The notes under the pieces: generated by a model
Databases searched by the model: none
The model's input: only the letters and a program-made list of their open reading frames with translations
Told to the model about the DNA's origin: nothing
Program-made: the position numbers and the translations under genes
Part shown: positions 1 through 6,292 of the stretch, one piece after another
How positions within the stretch are numbered: the first letter of the stretch is position 1
Layout: every line of letters begins with the position of its first letter
Source of the DNA: DASVAL01 sp035649575
GTDB taxonomy: Bacteria; Planctomycetota; UBA1135; UBA2386
Assembly: GCA_035649575.1 (NCBI GenBank)
Contig: DASRJH010000092.1
Coordinates: 1 to 14,447, forward strand
DNA length: 14,447 bases
Direction of reading: 5' to 3'

Positions 1-214
1 TCGGTCATCGCGGCCCCACAATGAAGCGCGGGTGCTCGCGTAGCAACGTTGGACAGCGAGGTGGAATGGACATCGAAGCGCATGCGGCGGCCACAGGACC
101 TGCGGCACTGCTACATGTGCCTCGATCTCCTCAGCGGTTGCAGGGATTCCGCCGAACTCCACGCAAACCATCAATCCCGCCACTGACCCTCATGCTTGGG
201 CCGCTCGACGCCTG

Positions 215-2701
215 CTACTGCAGCAGCAACCGGTCGACGTTCGACTGCGCCACGATCTCGCCATTCGCGTCGAACAGCGTGAGGACCGCGTCGACCTGGA
301 GACCGGCGAGCAGGCTGATGAGACCGGGGATCGGGAACACGTAGTTCGTGAACGGGAACTGGCCCGCGCCCGCGTGTGTGAAGTGGAAAGGATTGCCCGG
401 CCCCGCGGCAGTGGTCCACAGCGCGATGGTCACGAGGTCGTCCTCGATGCCGAAGAACCGGCCGAAGCCGAGCCCGCGCGCCGTGTCGAACGTGAGAGCC
501 ACGTTGCCGGTGGTCCAGCCCAAAGGCGGAACGTTCGCCGCGGCGATCGTCAGGTTGCCGGGACCCGTCGAGATCAGGTCCAACGTCATGCCCGTGTCGT
601 TCCGGTAGCCGCCGCCGAGCGGATGCACGACGAGCGCGTAGTCGAGGTCGAGCTGCGGCGTTTCGACCTTTGCGTCCTGCACGATCGACGCGGCTTCGAC
701 GCTGACCTGGTAGATGCCGGGAGCAGGGTTCGCCAGGTAGACGCTCTCGATGTTGTCGATCGCCCGCGGACTGCCGCCGCCCGTCGAGACGTTGGCCAAA
801 GCGAGTCCGTTGTTGCCCCACCAGAACCTGCCGTCGGCCAGCCGCGTGACCTTCAGGTTCGCGTCGTTGACGAGCTGCGTGACCAGCGCGGGGTTGCCCG
901 GCGGCTCGCTGTAGACCATCGTCGCGCGGAACTCGGCGGTGCCCGGTGCGACCCAGACCCAGTAGGTGCGCGACTGGTTCGGCTGCAGCGCGTCGTACTC
1001 GTCGACGACGAGGATCTTCTTGCGGTTGTCGTAGAGCCGGTGGAGCGCCGGAAAACCCCAGCCCTGGGCCGTGCGCGTGATCTGCGCGATCGGATACGGC
1101 GTCGCGGTGCCGCACAGCAGCGCCTTGCTCGTCGCCATGTGTGGCTTGTTGGCGAAGCGGTTGGCCGCCGTCGGCGGCAGCGGCAGCACGTTGCCGAACA
1201 ACCCGTCGGTGAACATCTGGTGCACGATGCCGACGTGACCGGCGACGATTGGCGCCGACGCTGACGTTCCGCCGAACGCGGCGAACGAGTTGCCCGGGTC
1301 GAAGCCGGCCCCACCCGTGCGGTCGGACGTCAGCACGGCGTCCCCGAAGGCGCAGACGTCGGGTTTCATCCGGCCGTCGGCGGCCGGACCGGCGCCGGGG
1401 CCGGACGACGTGTCGTCGCCCGGGAACGGGTTGTCGTTGTGGGTGATACCCCCCACCGAGATCACGTTCTTGGCCCACGCCTCGGGACGCGAGCTCTGCG
1501 TGCCGACGTTCCCCTGGCTCTGGCAACGCGTCAGATCGGCGTCGAACAGCGCGTCGTCCAGCGCCTGGGACACCGACGTGTAGCCGGGCGACGGCGTCGA
1601 ACCCCAGCTCGCACTCGCCACCATGGTCCGCCACGGCTGTATGGGGTCCGTGCTGCCCGTGATCTGCGCGTAGTGCTGGCCCGCCGACATGTAGGCGCCT
1701 TCGACGACGTCGCACTGGGGCAGGATGCTGCGCGCTCGGGGGTTGCCGGCGCCGCTGCCGGCGAGGCAGCCGGCGACGCAATGGCCGTGGTCGGTCACGC
1801 CGTTCGCGCCGCGAAGCAGCACGCGGCCGACGAAGTCCACGTGCGTTTCCTCGAGACCCTCGGTGGCCTCGACGCGCACGCCCTGGCCGCGGTAGTTGCC
1901 GGCCGCCTCGACGTAGTTGGCGCCGCCCTGGATTCGCGCGTTGTCCATGTCGAAACCGATCGCGGTCACCGGGTCGGCCCACACCACGGTGTCGAGCGAC
2001 ATCGCCGCCACGAGCTGGCCCGGAGTCAGCGCGGCGCGGATCATCGTCGAACCGTCGCACCGGTCGGTGACGGTGCCGCCGATCGCGGCGATCTGGTCGG
2101 CCAGCGCGACGCGGTCGGCCTTCGTCGCGAGCACGAGGTTGCATTCGCGCGCCGCTTCGCAGCCTCCCGCGAACGCGCGCAGCTCGGCGTCGAGCTTGAA
2201 CGCATTCTGCAGCGCGCCGACCCAACGCACGGCGGTCGACGCGCGCAGCTTCGCCGCGACCGCGGCGTCGCAGCGCACCGTGAACGCACAGCCCGGGACG
2301 TAGCCGAGGACCTCAGCGCCCATCGCCGCGAGCAGAGCGCGGTGCTCGGCGATGATCCGCGTCTGGAACTGCACTACGAACAGCCGCGTGCCGGCCGGTG
2401 CTCCGAGGTGGCCGGCGAACCGCGGTTCGCCGTTCCGCGGGTCGAACTGCGCGAGCGCGAAGTGCAGCCGATCGTCGGGGTCGAGCATGGGCTGCCACGT
2501 GCGGCCGCCATCCCGGCTCCACGAAGCATGCGGGACGCCGGCATCTTCCCAGCGACGCAGCGTCACCGCGCCGAGCTCGAACTGTAGTGTCGTTCGAGTG
2601 TCCTCCGGCGCGGGCAGCGCGCCGTTCGCTCCCGATTGCGCGATCGCGACGGACACGAGGAAAAGGGCCGCGGAAAGCACGATCGGCGATGGCATGTGCA
2701 T
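215..2701 (-). CDS. Secreted subtilisin-like serine protease (S8), KP-43-like architecture
   Basis: Exported serine endopeptidase of about 828 residues. A signal peptide covers residues 1-21, with likely cleavage at AIA/QS. A propeptide-like I9 domain lies at about 106-172 (FVVQFQTRII... GAEVLGYVPG... VRWVGAL). The S8 domain spans about 270-500: catalytic His305 in DHGHCVAG, oxyanion Asn398 in SQGNVG, and Ser480 in GGTSASAP. The position normally held by Asp reads Glu281 in EATEGLEETH, with Thr280 beside it. Residues 580-694 match the beta jelly-roll that follows the catalytic domain in KP-43-type subtilases (MVYSEPPGNP, LVNDANLKV, GIYQVSVEA, DYALVVHP). Residues 695-828 are an extra beta-rich tail ending VDRLLLQ, which resembles tails of planctomycete exported proteins. 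I chose the ATG at 2701 because it puts the hydrophobic segment at the N-terminus. The in-frame ATG at 2695 is equally good, and a longer start at 2785 would bury the signal. No clear Shine-Dalgarno is visible. The fold is secure; activity depends on the Glu substitution. Confidence 0.9.
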   Translation of the reverse strand: MHMPSPIVLSAALFLVSVAIAQSGANGALPAPEDTRTTLQFELGAVTLRRWEDAGVPHASWSRDGGRTWQPMLDPDDRLHFALAQFDPRNGEPRFAGHLGAPAGTRLFVVQFQTRIIAEHRALLAAMGAEVLGYVPGCAFTVRCDAAVAAKLRASTAVRWVGALQNAFKLDAELRAFAGGCEAARECNLVLATKADRVALADQIAAIGGTVTDRCDGSTMIRAALTPGQLVAAMSLDTVVWADPVTAIGFDMDNARIQGGANYVEAAGNYRGQGVRVEATEGLEETHVDFVGRVLLRGANGVTDHGHCVAGCLAGSGAGNPRARSILPQCDVVEGAYMSAGQHYAQITGSTDPIQPWRTMVASASWGSTPSPGYTSVSQALDDALFDADLTRCQSQGNVGTQSSRPEAWAKNVISVGGITHNDNPFPGDDTSSGPGAGPAADGRMKPDVCAFGDAVLTSDRTGGAGFDPGNSFAAFGGTSASAPIVAGHVGIVHQMFTDGLFGNVLPLPPTAANRFANKPHMATSKALLCGTATPYPIAQITRTAQGWGFPALHRLYDNRKKILVVDEYDALQPNQSRTYWVWVAPGTAEFRATMVYSEPPGNPALVTQLVNDANLKVTRLADGRFWWGNNGLALANVSTGGGSPRAIDNIESVYLANPAPGIYQVSVEAASIVQDAKVETPQLDLDYALVVHPLGGGYRNDTGMTLDLISTGPGNLTIAAANVPPLGWTTGNVALTFDTARGLGFGRFFGIEDDLVTIALWTTAAGPGNPFHFTHAGAGQFPFTNYVFPIPGLISLLAGLQVDAVLTLFDANGEIVAQSNVDRLLLQ

Positions 2702-2734
2702 GGGTGCGACGGGCGAAAAGGAACTCAGGAGGGA

Positions 2735-2748
2735 CGCTGGACCCAGCG
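2735..2748. promoter_or_regulatory. Interrupted palindrome, possible operator between divergent genes
   Basis: CGCTGG-AC-CCAGCG has perfect 6-bp arms and a 2-bp centre. It lies in the 170-nt gap between the leftward subtilase gene and the rightward PepSY-protein gene. It sits just downstream of a possible leftward -10 hexamer (TACACT on the minus strand, 2755-2760), so a bound dimeric regulator there could block the subtilase promoter. In DNA this rich in G+C short palindromes arise often, so function is only a suggestion. Confidence 0.35.
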
Positions 2749-2754
2749 ACGCAG

Positions 2755-2760
2755 AGTGTA
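2755..2760 (-). promoter_or_regulatory. Possible -10 hexamer for the subtilase gene
   Basis: The minus strand reads TACACT here, three or four matches to the sigma-70 -10 consensus in an otherwise G+C-rich gap. It would give a leader of roughly 45 nt before the ATG at 2701. No matching -35 hexamer is visible at 16-18 bp upstream, so the call is weak. Confidence 0.25.
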
Positions 2761-2859
2761 GCGTTCGCGGCCGCCGGGCGCCCACCCACCGCGTGGCCTC
2801 CCCCCGACTTCATCGTGGCGCAAGGATCCGTCGGTAGAACGGTCGCCAGGACAGAAACC

Positions 2860-2865
2860 AAAGGA
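2860..2865 (+). promoter_or_regulatory. Ribosome binding site fixing the PepSY-protein start
   Basis: AAAGGA lies 6 nt before the ATG at 2872. It supports that ATG over the in-frame upstream starts, which would add a long Arg-rich stretch before the signal peptide. Confidence 0.7.
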
Positions 2866-2871
2866 ACCGTC

Positions 2872-4035
2872 ATGCACGCGATCTCGACCACCATCCTGAG
2901 CATTCTCCTCGGCATCCCGCTCTGCGCGCAGGCCGACCAGGGCAAGCAGTGGGCCCAGCACGTATCGCAAACCAAGTACCCACTCGCCGAAGCGGTCCAG
3001 AAGAGCCTGAAGGAGGCAGGGCAAGGAGCGCCGTTCAAGGCCGAGCTCGAGCTCGACAAGGGCAAGCTCGTCTACTCGATCGACCTCGCGCAGGGCACGC
3101 AGACCTGCAACGTCGTGCTCGACGCCGCAGAAGGAACCGTCGTCGAGAAGGAAACCGAAGACGGCGACGAGTCGGCGCTGGTGGCCGCCTGCAAGACCTC
3201 GCTCGCCGCGGCGATCGAAGCAGCGATCGGCAAGACGAAGCGTCAGGCGATCGAGGCAACCATGCGCCTTTCGGACGGGAAGGCGCTGGTCGACGTGCGG
3301 GTGTTCGATGCGGCATCGATGTCGGTCACGACCGTCTGCGTCGACGGAGCCAGCGGGACCGTTCTGGCAGCCGTGCCCCCGGACACGAGCAGTGCGCAAG
3401 GCGGCGCTCAAGGCCAGGAGAAGAAGTGGACCGACGTCTTCCACGTGACGCCCGACGAGCTCAGCTCCACTGGCCGCAACACGTTCATGATCCTCGAGCC
3501 GGGATACAAGCTGACGCTGCAAGGCAAGGAAGGCAAAAAGAACATCGAGCTCGTCGTCACCGTGCTCAAGGAGACGAGAAAGGTCGACGGCGTCGAGACG
3601 CGCATCGTCGAGGAGCGCGAGAGCGAGGATGGCCAGCTCGTCGAGATCTCGCGCAACTTCTTCGCGATCTCGAAACGGACGGCCAGCGTGTACTACTTCG
3701 GCGAGGACGTCGACATGTACAAGGACGGCAAGGTCGTGAGCCACGAGGGCGCCTGGCTCTCCGGCGAGAAGGGTGCGCACTTCGGCATCTTCCTGCCGGG
3801 GGACGCGCTGCTCGGAGCGCGCTTCTACCAGGAGATCGCCCCCGACGTGGCGATGGACCGCGCCGAGATCGTCAGCCTGACCGAAGCCGTCGACACGCCG
3901 TCCGGCAAGTACGACCGCGTCATGAAGTACGAGGAGACGACTCCGCTCGAGAAGGCGATCGAGTACAAGTGGTTCGCTCCTGGCATCGGCCTGATCCAGG
4001 ACGCGAATCTGAAACTCGTCAAGATCGAGAAGTGA
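2872..4035 (+). CDS. Exported protein with two PepSY-like domains and a conserved C-terminal domain
   Basis: A protein of 387 residues with an N-terminal signal peptide (hydrophobic core about 5-17, cleavage near LCAQA/DQ). Two PepSY-like repeats follow, at about 36-98 and 105-168. Each starts with an Ala-rich helix (AEAVQKSLKEAG; ALVAACKTSLAAAIEAAIG), continues with beta strands and ends in a GTV turn (AAEGTVVEKE; GASGTVLAAV). Residues 185-387 resemble a conserved secreted domain of unknown function, with cues VYYFGEDVDMYKDGKVVSHEGAW, a turn at FLPGDALLGARFYQE, and EYKWFAPGIGLI near the end. PepSY domains occur in protease propeptides and are thought to restrain peptidases or to act in envelope sensing. 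The gene is followed after 25 nt by a response regulator gene and a kinase gene, so it is probably the first gene of their operon and a candidate sensory accessory or target. Cys79, Cys107 and Cys156 lie in the mature protein. The domain calls are by eye; the exact role is unknown. Confidence 0.85.
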   Translation: MHAISTTILSILLGIPLCAQADQGKQWAQHVSQTKYPLAEAVQKSLKEAGQGAPFKAELELDKGKLVYSIDLAQGTQTCNVVLDAAEGTVVEKETEDGDESALVAACKTSLAAAIEAAIGKTKRQAIEATMRLSDGKALVDVRVFDAASMSVTTVCVDGASGTVLAAVPPDTSSAQGGAQGQEKKWTDVFHVTPDELSSTGRNTFMILEPGYKLTLQGKEGKKNIELVVTVLKETRKVDGVETRIVEERESEDGQLVEISRNFFAISKRTASVYYFGEDVDMYKDGKVVSHEGAWLSGEKGAHFGIFLPGDALLGARFYQEIAPDVAMDRAEIVSLTEAVDTPSGKYDRVMKYEETTPLEKAIEYKWFAPGIGLIQDANLKLVKIEK

Positions 4036-4060
4036 GCTGCCGAACGCAGCCGTTCGCCCA

Positions 4061-4762
4061 ATGCGCACGCTGGTCATCGAGGACGACCCGGGTCTCGCGA
4101 GGCTGCTGCAACGCGGCCTCGACGAAGCCGGCTTCAGCGTCGATGCGGCCTCCGACGGAGAGTGCGGCCTGCATCTCGCCGGGACCGAGGACTACGACGC
4201 GATCGTCCTCGATCTGATGCTGCCGCGTCGCTCCGGTTTCGAGGTGCTCGGCGCGCTGCGCGCCCAGGGCAAGCTCACGCCAGTGCTCGTGCTGACGGCG
4301 CTCGATGGCATCGAGGACCGGGTCGCGGGGCTCGACCGCGGCGCCGACGACTACCTGACGAAGCCGTTCGCCCTGACCGAGCTGGTCGCCCGCCTGCGCG
4401 CGCTGATCCGCCGCGACCACCGCGTCGGCAGCTCCGCGATCGCAGTGGCCGACCTCGAGGTCGATCTGGCCGCGCGCCGGGTGCGGCGGGCCGGGCGCGA
4501 GATCGAGCTGCCGGCCAAACAGTTCGCCCTGCTCGAGCTGCTGGCGCTCCAACACGGTCGGATCGTGTCGCGCACGCAGATCTACGACAAGATCTACGAC
4601 GCCGGCAGCGACACGCTGTCGAACGTCGTCGACGTGCACGTCTGCCGGCTGCGCGAGCTCGTCGACCGCGGCTTCGGGCAGCGCCTGATCCACACCGTGC
4701 GCGGCCAGGGCTACCTGCTCGCAGCCAAGGAGGATGGCGAATGCCACTTCGCTGGCGGTTGA
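4061..4762 (+). CDS. OmpR/PhoB-family response regulator
   Basis: A two-domain transcription regulator of 233 residues, the usual family length. The receiver domain (1-118) shows the acidic pair Glu7/Asp8/Asp9, phosphoacceptor Asp51 in VLDLMLP, Thr79 in VLVLTALDG and Lys101 in YLTKPF. The C-terminal winged helix (about 125-228) has the expected PAKQFALLELL, VVDVHVCRLREL and TVRGQGYLL elements. It should be phosphorylated by the kinase encoded immediately downstream and bind DNA as a dimer. All key residues are present. The ATG at 4061 has no clear Shine-Dalgarno but starts exactly at the receiver's first strand (MRTLVIEDD). The gene overlaps the kinase gene by 22 nt, which indicates translational coupling. 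Likely targets are its own operon and perhaps the divergent subtilase gene; the target sites are not known. The specific pathway cannot be named from sequence. Confidence 0.96.
   Translation: MRTLVIEDDPGLARLLQRGLDEAGFSVDAASDGECGLHLAGTEDYDAIVLDLMLPRRSGFEVLGALRAQGKLTPVLVLTALDGIEDRVAGLDRGADDYLTKPFALTELVARLRALIRRDHRVGSSAIAVADLEVDLAARRVRRAGREIELPAKQFALLELLALQHGRIVSRTQIYDKIYDAGSDTLSNVVDVHVCRLRELVDRGFGQRLIHTVRGQGYLLAAKEDGECHFAGG
4727..4733 (+). promoter_or_regulatory. Strong ribosome binding site for the histidine kinase
   Basis: AAGGAGG lies 7 nt before the ATG at 4741, inside the end of the response regulator gene. It is the strongest Shine-Dalgarno in the window. It selects the ATG at 4741 rather than the ATG at 4734, which opens a different, non-homologous frame. 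Confidence 0.8.
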
Positions 4763-6204
4763 TCGGCCTCTACGCGCTGATCCTCGCGGCAGTGCTCGTG
4801 TGCTTCTCGGTGGCGCTGGCCCACCGGCTGCGCGAGAGCCTCGTCGAGGCGCTGGATCGCGAGCTCGAGATGCGGACGCGCGCCGTCGCCGCGGAGCTCG
4901 AGTTCGAGCCTTCGCGGTGGTTCGTCGAGGCGGATTCCGAGCTGCTCGCCGACTACCAAAATGCCGATGCCGACCGGTACTTCCTCGTCGCCGATGCCGG
5001 CGGCGTGGTGATGCTGCGCTCGCCGCTCGCGGAATCGACCGGGGTCGGCTTCGCCGCGGCGTGCGGCAACCGCGAGGTGACGCTCCGCGACGCCCGGTTT
5101 CGCGAGACATGCCTCGTCGCCGTGCCGGCCGCCGATGCGGGAACGGCCGCGCCAGCGACGGTGCAGGTCGCCTGTGGCGCTTCGCTGGCGCGAGTCGACG
5201 CGGCCGTCGCGGCGTTCACGACCCAGCTGTGGACCGTTGGCCCGCCCCTGCTCGTGCTGTCGCTGATCGGCGGCTGGCTACTGGTCTCGCGCGCGCTGCG
5301 TCCGATCCACCGGATCGCCGCGACCGCCGAGCGGATCTCGGGCACGAACCTCAAAGGTCGCATCGACGTGCGCGGCAACGACGAACTGGCGCGACTGGGC
5401 CGCACGCTCAACGCCGCGTTCGCGCGGCTGCAGGCCGCGTTCGAGCGCGAACGGCGATTGCTGGCCGACGCCTCCCACGAGCTGCGCACTCCGCTCGCGG
5501 TGATCGCCGGCAACGTCGAGCTGGCCACGAGCCGCGAGCGGTCGGCGGCGGAACTGCGCCTCCTGTTCGCCGAAGTCGGTGCGGCGAGCGAGCGGATGCG
5601 TGCCGTGGTCGAGGGCATGCTCGCGCTCGCACGCGCCGACGCGGGCGTCGTGCCGCTGCAGCGGCAGCGCGTCTCGCTCGCCGAGATCGCCGATGCGGCC
5701 CTGCGCCTGCACCGGCCGCTCGCGTCGAGCCATGGCGTGGAGCTCTCGTCGGCGGCGTCGGACCCCGGCCTCGTGAGCGGCGATCCCGCGCGCCTCGCCG
5801 ACCTGGTCTCGAACCTCGTGACCAACGCGATCCGCTACAACCGGCCCGGGGGAACCGCCGCGATCCAGGTGCGCCGCGATCCCGCCGGCAGTCTCGTGGA
5901 GCTCTCCGTCACCGACACCGGGATCGGCATCGAGGCCCGCGATCTGTCGCGGATCTTCGATCGCTTCTTCCGCGCCGATCCGGCGCGCAGCCGGGCCGGT
6001 GAAGAAGGGCACGAAGCAGTGGGAACAGGTCTCGGGCTCGCGATCGCGAAGTGGATCGCCGAGGCACACGGCGGGTCGATCGCGGTGACCAGCGAGCTCG
6101 GCTCGGGCAGCCAGTTCGTCGTGCGGCTACCGGCCGCGGAGTGTGTCCGGGAAGCCAGTCCGTCGCCCGCTTGCCCAAAGGCCGGGACCACGTCGTCGCG
6201 CTGA
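4741..6204 (+). CDS. Membrane sensor histidine kinase (HAMP-HisKA-HATPase)
   Basis: Sensor kinase of 487 residues. TM1 is at about 7-27, followed by an extracytoplasmic sensor region (about 28-163), TM2 at about 164-183, HAMP at about 184-236 (beginning RALRPIHRIAATAERIS), HisKA with phospho-accepting His246 in ASHELRTPLAV, and an ATPase domain with the N box around Asn362 (NLVTNAIRYN), G1 at DTGIGI (392-397), F box FDRFF and G2 GTGLGLAIAK. Nothing essential is missing. It should autophosphorylate on His246 and pass phosphate to Asp51 of the regulator encoded just upstream. The sensor region is small and not a family I recognise; it has three Cys (108, 124, 145). The signal is unknown, but co-transcription with an exported PepSY protein suggests envelope or secreted-protease status. 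The last 20 or so residues after the ATPase domain are Pro/Ser/Lys-rich and probably disordered. Confidence 0.96.
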   Translation: MPLRWRLIGLYALILAAVLVCFSVALAHRLRESLVEALDRELEMRTRAVAAELEFEPSRWFVEADSELLADYQNADADRYFLVADAGGVVMLRSPLAESTGVGFAAACGNREVTLRDARFRETCLVAVPAADAGTAAPATVQVACGASLARVDAAVAAFTTQLWTVGPPLLVLSLIGGWLLVSRALRPIHRIAATAERISGTNLKGRIDVRGNDELARLGRTLNAAFARLQAAFERERRLLADASHELRTPLAVIAGNVELATSRERSAAELRLLFAEVGAASERMRAVVEGMLALARADAGVVPLQRQRVSLAEIADAALRLHRPLASSHGVELSSAASDPGLVSGDPARLADLVSNLVTNAIRYNRPGGTAAIQVRRDPAGSLVELSVTDTGIGIEARDLSRIFDRFFRADPARSRAGEEGHEAVGTGLGLAIAKWIAEAHGGSIAVTSELGSGSQFVVRLPAAECVREASPSPACPKAGTTSSR

Positions 6205-6258
6205 CTCCGGTGCCTCGCGGCGCGTTCGGAGCCACGAGGAGCGGCAGCCGCGCCGGGT

Positions 6259-6264
6259 TAGCCT
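6259..6264 (+). promoter_or_regulatory. Possible -10 hexamer for the mgtE gene
   Basis: TAGCCT lies 28 nt before the mgtE ATG in an 88-nt gap. It resembles TATCCT found just before the M28 peptidase gene (9603-9608), which is why it is listed. There is no convincing -35. The gap is too short to hold a typical M-box magnesium riboswitch. Confidence 0.2.
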
Positions 6265-6292
6265 TCCCGCGCGCCGCCGACGCGCGCCATCC

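Noticed and set aside
1..214. Possible small gene or gene end at the left edge (rightward frames from 1-24 and 21-344)
   Set aside because: No recognisable protein, no Shine-Dalgarno, and the longer frame runs antisense into the end of the subtilase gene. The frame ending at 22-24 shows only seven codons, too few to judge. I see nothing definite in this stretch.
171..2225. A 684-codon leftward frame overlapping the subtilase gene
   Set aside because: Its product is Arg/Gly-rich and low in complexity, the usual shadow of a G+C-rich gene in another frame; the subtilase frame has clear motifs.
2890..2937. Lipoprotein signal (lipobox) in the PepSY protein around Cys18
   Set aside because: The residues before the Cys are IPL, with Leu at -1 where a small residue is required; normal signal peptidase I cleavage is more likely.
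2725..4077. A 450-codon leftward frame antisense to the PepSY gene
   Set aside because: Product is Leu/Asp/Val-rich with no motif, a mirror of the codon pattern on the other strand; the rightward gene has a signal peptide and domains.
6205..6292. Magnesium riboswitch upstream of mgtE
   Set aside because: The gap is only 88 nt and shows no stem arrangement like an M-box; a typical M-box is longer.
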